This document shows, in pieces, positions 1 through 8,309 of a stretch of 64,000 bases of DNA; the first letter of the stretch is position 1, and each line of letters opens with the position of its first letter. The stretch is from Acinetobacter gandensis (lineage in GTDB: Bacteria > Pseudomonadota > Gammaproteobacteria > Pseudomonadales > Moraxellaceae). The stretch lies in the NCBI RefSeq assembly GCF_001678755.1, contig NZ_LZDS01000029.1, positions 62,001 through 126,000 on the forward strand, written 5' to 3'. Both the position numbers and the translations under genes were made by a program. The notes below the pieces were generated by a model that ran no database searches, had not been told where the DNA came from, and worked only from the letters and a program-made list of their open reading frames with translations.

Positions 1-827
1 TTCAGTACATGCTCTAGGAAGTTACGTACAATCACCCCTGTCCCTAAAGCCCAGACAAAGGTCGGTAGTTCAAACCATCTTCCCTGACTGATCTCTGTCA
101 TTTCATTCGCAACAAATATACATAGTGCAAACATCCCCAAAGTCGACACTGCATTACTGGCTGTAATCAACCGGGTTTTCTTTGGATATTCGAAGGGTGC
201 GGTGTTGATGCTAGTATCGAGTTGTTGTTCATTGGTCTCTTGCGCTACTGTCTCTGCCAACTGATTTCGTTTAATCAAGAATTTGGCAACCGGACCACCC
301 ACAAGCCCACCAATAACCAAACCAAAAGTAGCACTTGCCATTCCGAGGACAATTGCCCCCTGTATTCCATATTGAGTTTCAAGCACTTCACCCCAAGCAC
401 CGGCAGTACCATGTCCACCCGTTAAGGTAACAGAACCGACAATCAGACCAATCAATGGATCAAGCCCAAGTGCTGTGGCTAAACTCATGCCAACCGCATT
501 TTGTACAACTACAAATAGAATGACACAGACCAGAAAGATCAGCAGTGATTTCCCACCTTCTTTGAGCTTGGTAAAGTCTGCACTTAAACCAACAGAGGTA
601 AAGAACATCAGCATCAGAATGGTTTGAATTTCTGAGTCAAATGTGGCACTGATATTAAAAAATTTATAGAGAATAAAAGCTGTAATCGCTGCGACTAAAC
701 CACCGATTACAGGCTCAGGTAAGTTATAGTTTCTAAAGAAGCTAATTTTACTAACAAGATAGCGCCCAATAAAAAGAAAAAATACTGCAATCACCAAGGT
801 GCCAAAGGCATCGATTTCATAATTCAT
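1..827 (-). CDS. gltS: Sodium/glutamate symporter GltS, N-terminal part (runs off the window)
   Basis: Reading leftward from an ATG at 825-827, about 275 codons stay open to the window edge, so the C-terminal part is missing. The N-terminus begins MNYEIDAFGTLVIAV and continues as a run of hydrophobic segments separated by short loops. It contains the glycine-rich stretch SVTLTGGHGTAGAWGEVLE, which is typical of the first half of GltS-type glutamate:sodium symporters of the inner membrane. A ribosome site AGGGAA lies about 7 bases before the ATG. The family match is strong. Substrate (glutamate with sodium) is inferred from the family. It reads away from the AAA ATPase gene and is separated from it by a decayed small gene. 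Confidence 0.85.
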   Translation of the reverse strand, partial: MNYEIDAFGTLVIAVFFLFIGRYLVSKISFFRNYNLPEPVIGGLVAAITAFILYKFFNISATFDSEIQTILMLMFFTSVGLSADFTKLKEGGKSLLIFLVCVILFVVVQNAVGMSLATALGLDPLIGLIVGSVTLTGGHGTAGAWGEVLETQYGIQGAIVLGMASATFGLVIGGLVGGPVAKFLIKRNQLAETVAQETNEQQLDTSINTAPFEYPKKTRLITASNAVSTLGMFALCIFVANEMTEISQGRWFELPTFVWALGTGVIVRNFLEHVL

Positions 828-951
828 AACATTCCCTATTGGCTTTATTTTCATACAGTTTTGGGAAAGAGAGATGAAAAATCAATCACAGAAATGTAAT
901 GCAAGTTATTGTTTCTAACAATTGTTTAATTTATAGCCTGAATAGACGCAA

Positions 952-1197
952 TTAACGTGATGGAATATCATAAACCCAGTTGTGCGCTTGCTGATCTGTG
1001 GTCGTTTCACAGACATAGTAATCGTGATCCCAAGCATCTTGATGGAAGATTTCCTTTTTATGGTAATTCACCTGTTTACCATTTTCGACTCAGACAAAGC
1101 TGTCACCTTGGTCTTTGACTTGGGTTCCGTTGAGGAAGCCACCAATACAGAGGAAGCGGGATTGTTTTGCCATTATTACGTCAACTTGTTCAATCAT
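952..1197 (-). pseudogene. Small unknown gene interrupted by in-frame TGA
   Basis: On the minus strand an ATG at 1195-1197 opens a frame of 81 codons to a TAA at 952-954, broken only by a TGA at 1090-1092. The first part reads MIEQVDVIMAKQSRFLCIGG and leads up to GDSFV; after the stop it continues VENGKQVNYHKKEIFHQDAWDHDYYVCE and ends WVYDIPSR. Both halves have normal codon use and amino acid composition, so this looks like one small gene with a nonsense change, probably TGG to TGA. A second possible start is the ATG at 1171-1173. I do not recognise the family. The open frame on the plus strand over the same bases is its antisense shadow. Confidence 0.5.
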
Positions 1198-1278
1198 TTT
1201 TCAATGTGCGGATTAAACGCTCAAATAAATAAAGTGTAAAGTACAACTAATCCCTTATGGGAAATATACCCAATCCCC

Positions 1279-3450
1279 TTAAGCCACTTGTGTTACATCA
1301 GCATGTAGCGTACTAATAGCATTATATAAATCAACCAAATAATTGATAGACATATCAACTAAAGGTTCAAACATAAAAGAATTCACATGAATATGTTCAG
1401 GTGTTATTAAGTTGACTTTATCAATCAATTTCAATGCATTTTTATCGACACCTTTATTTACACATAATTTATATAATTGTAACGTTTGATTTTTTTTAAT
1501 AGATGTAACTTCATCAGGCTCTAGTTTTGAGATCATAAATATCTCAGCTTTCAATCTGCAAGCAATTGCTAAAACCAACTTATCTTCTAGATCAATAGAA
1601 TATTCTGAAATATTATTAACAACTAAATTACTTTCTTCAAAAACCATATCAAGATAGTTTTTATCTTTAAAATCTAAAGTAATTTCTGATTTATTTTTCA
1701 AAACTCTAATTAAATAATTATGAATTTCAGAAACTTTTATTGCACTAGTATTTAATTTAATGTGTAAACAGCTTGTCAAAAATTCACTTCCTTCCTTGTC
1801 AGATAAGTAGTCAAATAAATTTCTTACAAAAGGGATTATCCCTATAAAATTCTTTCGATTTTTATAGTTCTTCACAAAAACATTATTAAATACATCTTTT
1901 GTATATTTACCTTCAAAAAGCTTAATTCTTCCTTCATCACATTTGCTTGCCATAAAACCGCAGTCTTTTATTGACAGTCTACTATGTACTGTTCTATAGA
2001 AATCAAAATTATGTGTAAGTATTAAGGCATTTACATTAGGTTTTTCCAATAAATCTTTTATATATTCTATGATTGCATATTTATTTTTATAATCAAAAGA
2101 ATCAGCAACATCATCAAAAATGAGCATAAGTTCTTGACCATCACTCAGACGTGACTCAATTTCAAACAAAAATTTTAAAATAAAATATGCTCTACTTTCC
2201 CCTCGGCTTAACAGATTCAACAGGGTGGTTTCATTATTATCTTCTAATTTGCTTCCTTTATAAGTAAAAGTTAATTTTGGTGCTGCACTCTGAAGAATGA
2301 TATCTGATTGATTTTCAAGTCCAATTGTAAATGGAACATAAAATCTTGAATTAAATAGCTCTATTGTTTCTTTCCATTTTTCAATTTCTGCATTTGCGCT
2401 ACTGATAATAGCTTTTAGCTCATTTTTTCTAATTTTATAAAATTCCACTATTTGATTATTTTCATTCTTTAATTTTGATATATAACTTAACCAAATATAT
2501 TTCCTAAACTCCTCATAATCTTTTAATTTTACAAGCAAGTTATGATCTCTCTCAATAACACTTTTAAAAGATCTTAGTGCTGGATTTTTAGATAATGTGT
2601 TATCAATTTTTTCAAACGTATTCAATAGTTGTTCATCTTTTAAAATTTTATCCATTTCATTTTTGATTAAGGCAGAAAAGGTATCTTTCGAAGAAATAAT
2701 TTCATTTGTACTTAAACTTATAGTATGCCCTGCATCAAAAAAAGAATTATCTTTAACTGAATCAAGAAGATTATTAGCTTGTAAAGTCCCAAAAGAATTA
2801 TCTGACTTTCTAAAAAACTTCGATTGGGTAAGTAGTTCGTTATAACGTTGAAAATAATCATCAAGTAGGGATTCATTCTCACTTATAAATACTTTTACCT
2901 TATTCGTCTTATCAAAAACATCATTATACTTAAAACTATAACTTTCAAACTTCCCACTTAACAGAGGATCTATTCTTTCAAGATAATCAAAAATTGTTTC
3001 ATCATCTTCAAACACTGATTTCAGCTCTGATTCACAATCATTACTCTGGGACTGTTTTTTCAAATTTTTGATAAACCTATTTTTTTCTTCTAATAATTCA
3101 TTATAAATTTCATCATATCTTCTTTTTAAATCACTACTTGCGATAAATTTTGTTATCGATTTTACTGTATCTTTATTATTCGCATTTATAACTAATATAC
3201 TATTTTTATCAATAGGTTCATTATTTATTTGAATATCAACAACAGGAACTTTTTCTTTAAATACCCTATCTTTTATCTCACTTGTTTTATCTGTAGATAA
3301 AAGATCAAATACATTTGAGAACGATGTTTTCATTGTCCCATTAGGAGCATATATTAATTGAACATTACTATCAGCTGAAAACTTAAAGTCATGTTTCAAC
3401 TCCCCAATACCAAAGCAATTTTGCAAATTTATTTTTAAAATTTTATTCAT
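1279..3450 (-). CDS. AAA/ABC-type ATPase with variant P-loop, possible defence protein
   Basis: A 723-residue protein with an SMC/RloC-like ATPase layout. Near residue 35 it has IYAPNGTMKTSFSN, a P-loop in which the usual GK is MK. A long charged, coiled-coil-like middle follows (about 100-390). Then come an ABC-type signature LLSRGESRAYF near 410, a Walker B-like LMLIFDDVADSFD near 435, and a switch histidine in LILTHNFDFYRTVH near 475. The last 230 residues match no domain I can name. The gene is clearly more AT-rich than acnB or gltS, with Lys, Asn, Ile and Phe using AT-ending codons, which suggests recent acquisition. It sits 3' of acnB behind that gene's terminator and has no partner gene. 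Similar ATPases occur in RloC/PrrC-like and other anti-phage systems; that role is inference only. Confidence 0.75.
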   Translation of the reverse strand: MNKILKINLQNCFGIGELKHDFKFSADSNVQLIYAPNGTMKTSFSNVFDLLSTDKTSEIKDRVFKEKVPVVDIQINNEPIDKNSILVINANNKDTVKSITKFIASSDLKRRYDEIYNELLEEKNRFIKNLKKQSQSNDCESELKSVFEDDETIFDYLERIDPLLSGKFESYSFKYNDVFDKTNKVKVFISENESLLDDYFQRYNELLTQSKFFRKSDNSFGTLQANNLLDSVKDNSFFDAGHTISLSTNEIISSKDTFSALIKNEMDKILKDEQLLNTFEKIDNTLSKNPALRSFKSVIERDHNLLVKLKDYEEFRKYIWLSYISKLKNENNQIVEFYKIRKNELKAIISSANAEIEKWKETIELFNSRFYVPFTIGLENQSDIILQSAAPKLTFTYKGSKLEDNNETTLLNLLSRGESRAYFILKFLFEIESRLSDGQELMLIFDDVADSFDYKNKYAIIEYIKDLLEKPNVNALILTHNFDFYRTVHSRLSIKDCGFMASKCDEGRIKLFEGKYTKDVFNNVFVKNYKNRKNFIGIIPFVRNLFDYLSDKEGSEFLTSCLHIKLNTSAIKVSEIHNYLIRVLKNKSEITLDFKDKNYLDMVFEESNLVVNNISEYSIDLEDKLVLAIACRLKAEIFMISKLEPDEVTSIKKNQTLQLYKLCVNKGVDKNALKLIDKVNLITPEHIHVNSFMFEPLVDMSINYLVDLYNAISTLHADVTQVA

Positions 3451-3461
3451 TTTTATTATCC

Positions 3462-3492
3462 AAAAAAATAAGGGCTGATTACTCAGCCCTTA
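3462..3492 (-). terminator. Terminator of acnB
   Basis: On the minus strand the stem TAAGGGCTGA, a 4-base loop and TCAGCCCTTA is followed by a run of seven T. It lies 40 bases after the acnB stop and ends only about 11 bases before the start codon of the ATPase gene, so that gene must have its own promoter in or beyond the hairpin, or depend on readthrough from acnB. Confidence 0.85.
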
Positions 3493-3531
3493 TCTTATAC
3501 CGCTTATTGCTTAATTATCAATCAATTAAGA

Positions 3532-6171
3532 TTAAGACAATTGAGCAGCAGCAATTTTCTTCGTATCAACGTCTTTAGCAGCGTCTGTATAGTCGCTCAT
3601 TTTGTCGAAGCTTAAATATTGGTAGATGTCTGCAGACATGCTATCAATTTGAGCTGCGTATTCTTGGTACTCAGCTGGAGTTGGTAATTTACCAAGTACA
3701 GCAGCAACAGAAGCAAGCTCAGCAGAAGCTAAGTAAACGTTTGCGCCTTGACCTAAACGGTTCGGGAAGTTACGAGTAGAAGTCGATACACAAGTAGTGT
3801 TCGGAGCTACACGTGCTTGGTTACCCATACATAATGAACAACCTGGCATTTCTGTACGAGCGCCAGCTTTACCATAGATGTTATAGAAACCTTCTTCCAT
3901 CAATTGACGTTCGTCCATACGAGTTGGAGGAGCCAACCATAGACGAGTAGATAAAGAACCACCAGGAACTTTGTCTAGAAGTTTACCAGCTGCACGGAAG
4001 TGACCGATGTTAGTCATACATGAACCAACGAATACTTCGTCAATTTTCACGCCTTGAACGTCAGAAAGCAATTTAGCGTCATCTGGGTCATTCGGGCAGC
4101 AAAGAACTGGTTCAGTGATTGTAGAAAGGTCGATTTCGTACACTTTAGTGTATTCAGCGTCAGCATCAGCTTTAAGAAGTGATGGGTTAGCCAACCATTT
4201 TTCCATGTTCTCTACACGGCGCGCCATAGTACGAGCATCGCCATAACCTTCAGAAATCATCCATTTCAACATAGTAATGTTTGATTTAAGGTATTCAGCA
4301 ACTTTCTCTTCAGAAAGCGTGATAGAACAACCAGCAGCAGAACGTTCAGCAGATGCGTCAGAAAGTTCGAACGCTTGCTCAACAGTAAGGTCAGTTTCCA
4401 TTTCTGTAAGGTCGATCTCAAGGATACGGCCAGAGAAGATGTTCTTCTTACCTTTTTTCTCTACAGTTAAGTCGCCTTCTTGGATCGCAACGTAAGGAAT
4501 AGCATGTACTAGGTCACGTAGAGTGATACCAGGTTGCATTTTACCTTTGAACTTAACAAGAACTGACTCAGGCATGTCTAGTGGCATAACACCAGTTGCA
4601 GCAGCGAACGCTACAAGACCAGAACCCGCTGGGAATGAAATACCGATTGGGAAACGAGTATGCGAGTCACCACCAGTACCAACTGTATCTGGAAGAAGCA
4701 TACGGTTTAACCAAGAGTGGATAATACCATCGCCTGGACGTAGAGAAACACCGCCACGGTTCATGATGAAATCAGGAAGCGTGTGCTGCATTTGAACGTC
4801 AACTGGTTTTGGATACGCAGCTGTGTGACAGAAAGATTGCATAACTAGGTCAGCAGAGAAGCCTAGGCAAGCAAGATCTTTAAGTTCGTCACGAGTCATT
4901 GGACCTGTTGTATCTTGAGAACCAACAGTCGTCATCTTAGGTTCGCAGTAAGTACCTGGAAGTACACCTTGACCTTCAGGAAGACCACAAGCGCGACCAA
5001 CCATTTTTTGAGCTTGAGTGAAGCCTTTACCAGTAGCTGCAGGTTGAACTGGAGTACGGAATAAAGTTGAAGGTGCAAGACCAAGAGCTTCACGCGCTTT
5101 AGTTGTTAAACCACGACCAACGATAAGGTTGATACGGCCACCAGCACGTACTTCGTCTAGAAGAACTGGAGTTTTAAGTTCAGATTCAGCGATTTGAGCG
5201 CCGTCTTTGAACGCAGTTACTTTAGCAGCAGCGTGATCGATCTTAAGAACGATTTCGTCACCCATGTTCATGTTCGCAACGTCAATCTCTACAGGTAACG
5301 CACCAGCGTCTTCCATAGTGTTGAAGAAAATCGGAGCGATTTTAGAACCTAAGCAGTAACCACCGTCTTTTTTGTTCGGGATGTGAGCAATTTCGTCACC
5401 GAAGAACCAAAGTACAGAGTTAGTTGCTGACTTACGAGAAGAACCAGTACCAACAACGTCACCTACGTAAGCAACTTGGTTGCCTTTCGCGATAAGGTCT
5501 TTAATTTGGTTAAGTGGACCAACTTCGCCAGGAACTTCTGGATTGATACCGTCACGTACGTTTTTAAGCATTGCATTCGCGTGTAACGGAATGTCTGGAC
5601 GGCTCCACGCGTCTTGTGCAGGTGACAAGTCGTCAGTGTTAGTTTCGCCAGTTACTTTGAAAACTGTAAGTTTGATTTCTTCAGGAACATCTTTACGGCT
5701 AGTGAACCATTCAGCGTCAGCCCAAGATTGCATAACTGCTTGTGCATTTGCATTACCCGCTTTTGCTTTATCAGCAATGTCGTGGAACGCATCAAATACA
5801 AGAAGAGTTTTCTTAAGTGCTTCTGCAGCTAATTCAGCAAGCTCTGCATCATCAAGAAGTGCAACTAAAGGAGCAACGTTATAACCACCAAGCATAGTAC
5901 CTAGTAGGTAAACCGCACGTTCTTTAGTTACTAGTGGAGAAGTCGCTTCGCCTTTTGCCAAAGCAGCTAAGAAAGCAGCTTTAACGTATGCAGCTTGGTC
6001 AACACCCGCTGGAACACGGTTTTCTAGTAAATCAACTAAAAATGCTTCTTCGCCAGCTGGTGGGTTTTTTAATAATTCAACTAATGCAGCTGTTTGAGCA
6101 TCGTCAAGTGGCTTCGGTGGGACTCCGAGTGCGGCACGTTCTTCAACGTGTTGGCGGTAAGCTTCTAGCAC
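3532..6171 (-). CDS. acnB: Aconitate hydratase B
   Basis: This 879-residue protein is the TCA-cycle enzyme that interconverts citrate and isocitrate; the family also handles 2-methylaconitate. The N-terminus MLEAYRQHVEERAALGVPPKPLD is the standard AcnB start. The helical and swivel domains come first, as in AcnB, and the catalytic core last. The [4Fe-4S] ligands are visible as VGSCMTNIG (near residue 717) and GCSLCMGN (C778 and C781). Translation starts at a GTG (6169-6171) behind AGAGGA; no upstream alternative fits the family N-terminus. Length is close to the usual 865. A hairpin-rich leader precedes it and a terminator follows. Confidence 0.97.
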   Translation of the reverse strand: MLEAYRQHVEERAALGVPPKPLDDAQTAALVELLKNPPAGEEAFLVDLLENRVPAGVDQAAYVKAAFLAALAKGEATSPLVTKERAVYLLGTMLGGYNVAPLVALLDDAELAELAAEALKKTLLVFDAFHDIADKAKAGNANAQAVMQSWADAEWFTSRKDVPEEIKLTVFKVTGETNTDDLSPAQDAWSRPDIPLHANAMLKNVRDGINPEVPGEVGPLNQIKDLIAKGNQVAYVGDVVGTGSSRKSATNSVLWFFGDEIAHIPNKKDGGYCLGSKIAPIFFNTMEDAGALPVEIDVANMNMGDEIVLKIDHAAAKVTAFKDGAQIAESELKTPVLLDEVRAGGRINLIVGRGLTTKAREALGLAPSTLFRTPVQPAATGKGFTQAQKMVGRACGLPEGQGVLPGTYCEPKMTTVGSQDTTGPMTRDELKDLACLGFSADLVMQSFCHTAAYPKPVDVQMQHTLPDFIMNRGGVSLRPGDGIIHSWLNRMLLPDTVGTGGDSHTRFPIGISFPAGSGLVAFAAATGVMPLDMPESVLVKFKGKMQPGITLRDLVHAIPYVAIQEGDLTVEKKGKKNIFSGRILEIDLTEMETDLTVEQAFELSDASAERSAAGCSITLSEEKVAEYLKSNITMLKWMISEGYGDARTMARRVENMEKWLANPSLLKADADAEYTKVYEIDLSTITEPVLCCPNDPDDAKLLSDVQGVKIDEVFVGSCMTNIGHFRAAGKLLDKVPGGSLSTRLWLAPPTRMDERQLMEEGFYNIYGKAGARTEMPGCSLCMGNQARVAPNTTCVSTSTRNFPNRLGQGANVYLASAELASVAAVLGKLPTPAEYQEYAAQIDSMSADIYQYLSFDKMSDYTDAAKDVDTKKIAAAQLS

Positions 6172-6195
6172 GGTGTTATTCCTCTTTTTTAAAAA

Positions 6196-6238
6196 ATTAT
6201 TTACGCATTCCTGCTTTAAATAAAGCTACGCAAATAAT
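6196..6238 (-). promoter_or_regulatory. Nested stem-loop in the acnB leader
   Basis: Just upstream of the acnB ribosome site, ATTATTT (6196-6202) can pair with AAATAAT (6232-6238). Inside this, GCTTT (6213-6217) pairs with AAAGC (6222-6226) around an AAAT loop. TACGCA also occurs twice as a direct repeat (6202-6207 and 6227-6232). Whether it acts in RNA or as a protein site cannot be told from sequence. Confidence 0.3.
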
Positions 6239-6416
6239 ATGGACTGCTAAATTTTACTAAAATTCCAGTTAAAAGTTAATGCAACTAGAGTGTTTCTTCG
6301 TGATGCCCATTATTTTATAAATAAATGATAGTCATATTGCCTATACATTAAGCAAAATCAGCACTTATAGATATTTTAACAATCACTTTTTAAACTTTTA
6401 GCTGAAATCTGTTCGT

Positions 6417-6441
6417 AAAAAAAGGCAACTAAATGTTGCCT
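6417..6441 (-). terminator. Terminator of the 6469-6738 gene
   Basis: On the minus strand AGGCAAC, loop ATTTA, GTTGCCT is followed by seven T. It stands 27 bases after the stop of the small gene and separates it from acnB. Confidence 0.85.
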
Positions 6442-6468
6442 GATCTCAATAGTGTTTCATATTCCACC

Positions 6469-6738
6469 TTAGTGTACAGTGGTGGCAGATAAATATTGCT
6501 GAAGTTCTGCTCGATCGCCTGTAAATCTGAGACACCATTCGTCCTGACATGTGGTTTGATGTTGATTACTTGCAAAGCTGATATCGACCAAATAACGCTG
6601 AGAAAATTCATCTACTTTTTGGCGTAATGTGACTTTATCTCCAATGCTGAGCACGTAGTTCCCACCACCGATAATTGCTACGCCTTGTTCATCTTCTAGG
6701 AGTAGATCTGAGTGATGCATATATCCAATAACGTCCAT
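6469..6738 (-). CDS. Small conserved-looking protein of unknown function
   Basis: The product has 89 residues when started at the ATG 6736-6738, which has a strong AGGAG ribosome site six bases upstream. An in-frame start 12 codons earlier has no such site and is not preferred. The protein begins MDVIGYMHHSDLLLEDEQG, is soluble with no signal or membrane segment, and looks like a small beta-rich domain (GGGNYVLSIGDKVTLRQKVDEF). One CQDEWC pair of cysteines near residue 68 could form a disulfide or bind metal. No family recognised. It is a single-gene unit with its own terminator. Confidence 0.7.
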   Translation of the reverse strand: MDVIGYMHHSDLLLEDEQGVAIIGGGNYVLSIGDKVTLRQKVDEFSQRYLVDISFASNQHQTTCQDEWCLRFTGDRAELQQYLSATTVH

Positions 6739-6891
6739 TCGATACTCCTGTTTTCTTCTGATTATATTTTTCATTATTCATTAAAAAGATAAGTATTTCT
6801 ATATTTATGATTTAGTAAGTGTGACAATTTATTAATCAATCTACTTAGGCTATTTTATTAAATTAAGATGATATTGAGTTGTTGAAGGCCT

Positions 6892-6916
6892 AAAAAACCG
6901 TTCCTTAGAACGGTTT
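6892..6916 (-). terminator. Terminator overlapping the lipoprotein stop codon
   Basis: On the minus strand AAACCGTTC, loop TAAG, GAACGGTTT runs into T6. The loop contains the TAA stop codon of the lipoprotein gene, so the last three codons form the left arm of the stem. Confidence 0.85.
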
Positions 6917-7264
6917 GTAATCTGGCATTTCTGTATGCGGCGTCGCAATACATTTTTCAGTAAATTCTGCACGGATTTTTTCACGAGCACCTTCAACGTC
7001 AGCCTTAATTTCAGCTTCAGGTAAAGCGTAAACTTCTTCTAAAATTTCCATGATGAACTTTTTAGTGGTCTCATCTTCAATTTTAGCAGCATGTTCAACA
7101 GCTTTTTCTTTTTCAATCGCATTTTGACGATCTAGCATAATGGTTCGTGCAGCATTACCTACACTCTTACAATAGCCTTGCCACTGCTGTTCAGGGGTTA
7201 ATGGTGCTTTTTCAGAACACCCCACAAGCGCAGCAATCACAGATAAAGCAAACAACTTTTTCAT
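6905..7264 (-). CDS. Small lipoprotein of unknown function
   Basis: This 119-residue protein has a type II signal peptide, MKKLFALSVIAALVGC, with a lipobox LVGC that predicts lipidation at Cys16. The mature part is charged and mostly helical and holds two further cysteines (YCKS near 32 and KCIA near 106) that could pair in the periplasm. It ends PHTEMPDYKPF. The start has AGGAGAG six bases upstream. I do not recognise the family. The gene stands alone, with a terminator overlapping its stop codon and a 391-base non-coding gap on its upstream side. Confidence 0.75.
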   Translation of the reverse strand: MKKLFALSVIAALVGCSEKAPLTPEQQWQGYCKSVGNAARTIMLDRQNAIEKEKAVEHAAKIEDETTKKFIMEILEEVYALPEAEIKADVEGAREKIRAEFTEKCIATPHTEMPDYKPF

Positions 7265-7655
7265 GAATCTCTCCTTTCAGGAGGCAATATAAAATATTGG
7301 TCATGATTTGTCATTTAAATTACCCGATCTGTACCGCATTAATCCATATCTCGCCATTTTTTAAATGAATTTATATCTAGAACAGCATGCACATCAGCAC
7401 GATGTAGATGACTCATTTAGAATAAAACGACAAGCGGTGAAATGCGCGGTAGTCCTTGCTTCCAAGCAGTAAAACACCTTTGCATGCGACTATATTTCAG
7501 CCAAATAATCACTTAGATAAAGCCCTGTTTTCAAACGACTTATGTTGTCGCTCTATTGTTTTTAAAGACATTTTTATATTTGAAAATCATCTGCTGAACT
7601 CTTATTCTAAATACATCAATTGTCTTCAAACACGCCACGTTGCGTAGGAGCAAAT
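7265..7655. other. Intergenic region between lipoprotein and umuD-like gene
   Basis: About 390 bases holding the leftward promoter of the lipoprotein gene and the rightward promoter of the UmuD-like gene. A 63-codon frame at 7456-7647 has no ribosome site or family features and is not called. I did not find a clean palindrome that could be named as the damage-response operator. Confidence 0.5.
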
Positions 7656-8294
7656 ATGTCAAAAAAACTGCCGATTTATTTTTCGGATGAAGCTTGGTCG
7701 TCTCTACAACAGCTTATGGGAAGTGACGGAAAGCCAAGTCCAACCATTAATGCCTTACTTGAGCAACAGTCTGCCGATCAGGCATTTTTCAATTCGTCCT
7801 TAAATGTTCAAGCCATTCAAAAGCAATCTCGCCTTGAAATCCCTGTGGCCTTAGAGCGCATTCCTGCTGGCCCTGCTTTTGCCAACAAGGACGTATTCGA
7901 CAAAGCTTTAGACCTCAATGATTTACTGGTGATTAATCCGCTTGCAACCTTTATTGCTCATGTCGACAGTGAGTCTTTGCTTTATGCAGGTTTTGAAATT
8001 AATGATACTTTTTTGGTTGATCGCAGCCTAAAAGCCAAACACGGCGACATTGTGGTTGCCTTAATTGATAATCGTGAAATCACCTTAAAGCGCCTAATGG
8101 TGACTGAAAAAATGTCGAAAGAAGAAATCGCCAATATTTTTGGGGATGCCGACAAAGTATTGCCTGATATTTGGCTAAAGGCTGAAAATCCAGCCTATGA
8201 GCATATTATTCCCAATGATAGCGAATCTATCGTTGTGCAAGGCGTGGTGACTTTTAACTTAAAGCAACTCTATAAGCGCTCATCTCACACTTAA
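7656..8294 (+). CDS. umuD: UmuD-like (UmuDAb-type) S24 self-cleaving regulator
   Basis: The 212-residue protein belongs to the LexA/UmuD family. The likely self-cleavage bond is A71-G72 in ERIPAGPAF. The Ser/Lys dyad is S107 (HVDSESLLYAG) and K145 (EITLKRLMV). The 70-residue N-terminal part is longer than in E. coli UmuD and matches the layout of UmuDAb, which in Acinetobacter represses damage-inducible genes in place of LexA. The start ATG at 7656 has TAGGAG six bases before it; an in-frame start 12 codons earlier is not supported. The gene lies 15 bases before umuC, so the two probably form one damage-inducible transcript. The regulatory role is inferred from the family. Confidence 0.88.
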   Translation: MSKKLPIYFSDEAWSSLQQLMGSDGKPSPTINALLEQQSADQAFFNSSLNVQAIQKQSRLEIPVALERIPAGPAFANKDVFDKALDLNDLLVINPLATFIAHVDSESLLYAGFEINDTFLVDRSLKAKHGDIVVALIDNREITLKRLMVTEKMSKEEIANIFGDADKVLPDIWLKAENPAYEHIIPNDSESIVVQGVVTFNLKQLYKRSSHT

Positions 8295-8309
8295 TAATAA
8301 GAATTAAAT

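Noticed and set aside
982..1239. 85-codon plus-strand frame
   Set aside because: It is antisense to a better supported minus-strand gene with recognisable protein-like composition and lacks a ribosome site.
6429..6611. 60-codon minus-strand frame
   Set aside because: It overlaps the supported 6469-6738 gene in another frame and crosses a terminator.
7456..7647. 63-codon plus-strand frame before the UmuD-like gene
   Set aside because: No ribosome site, atypical composition and no family features.
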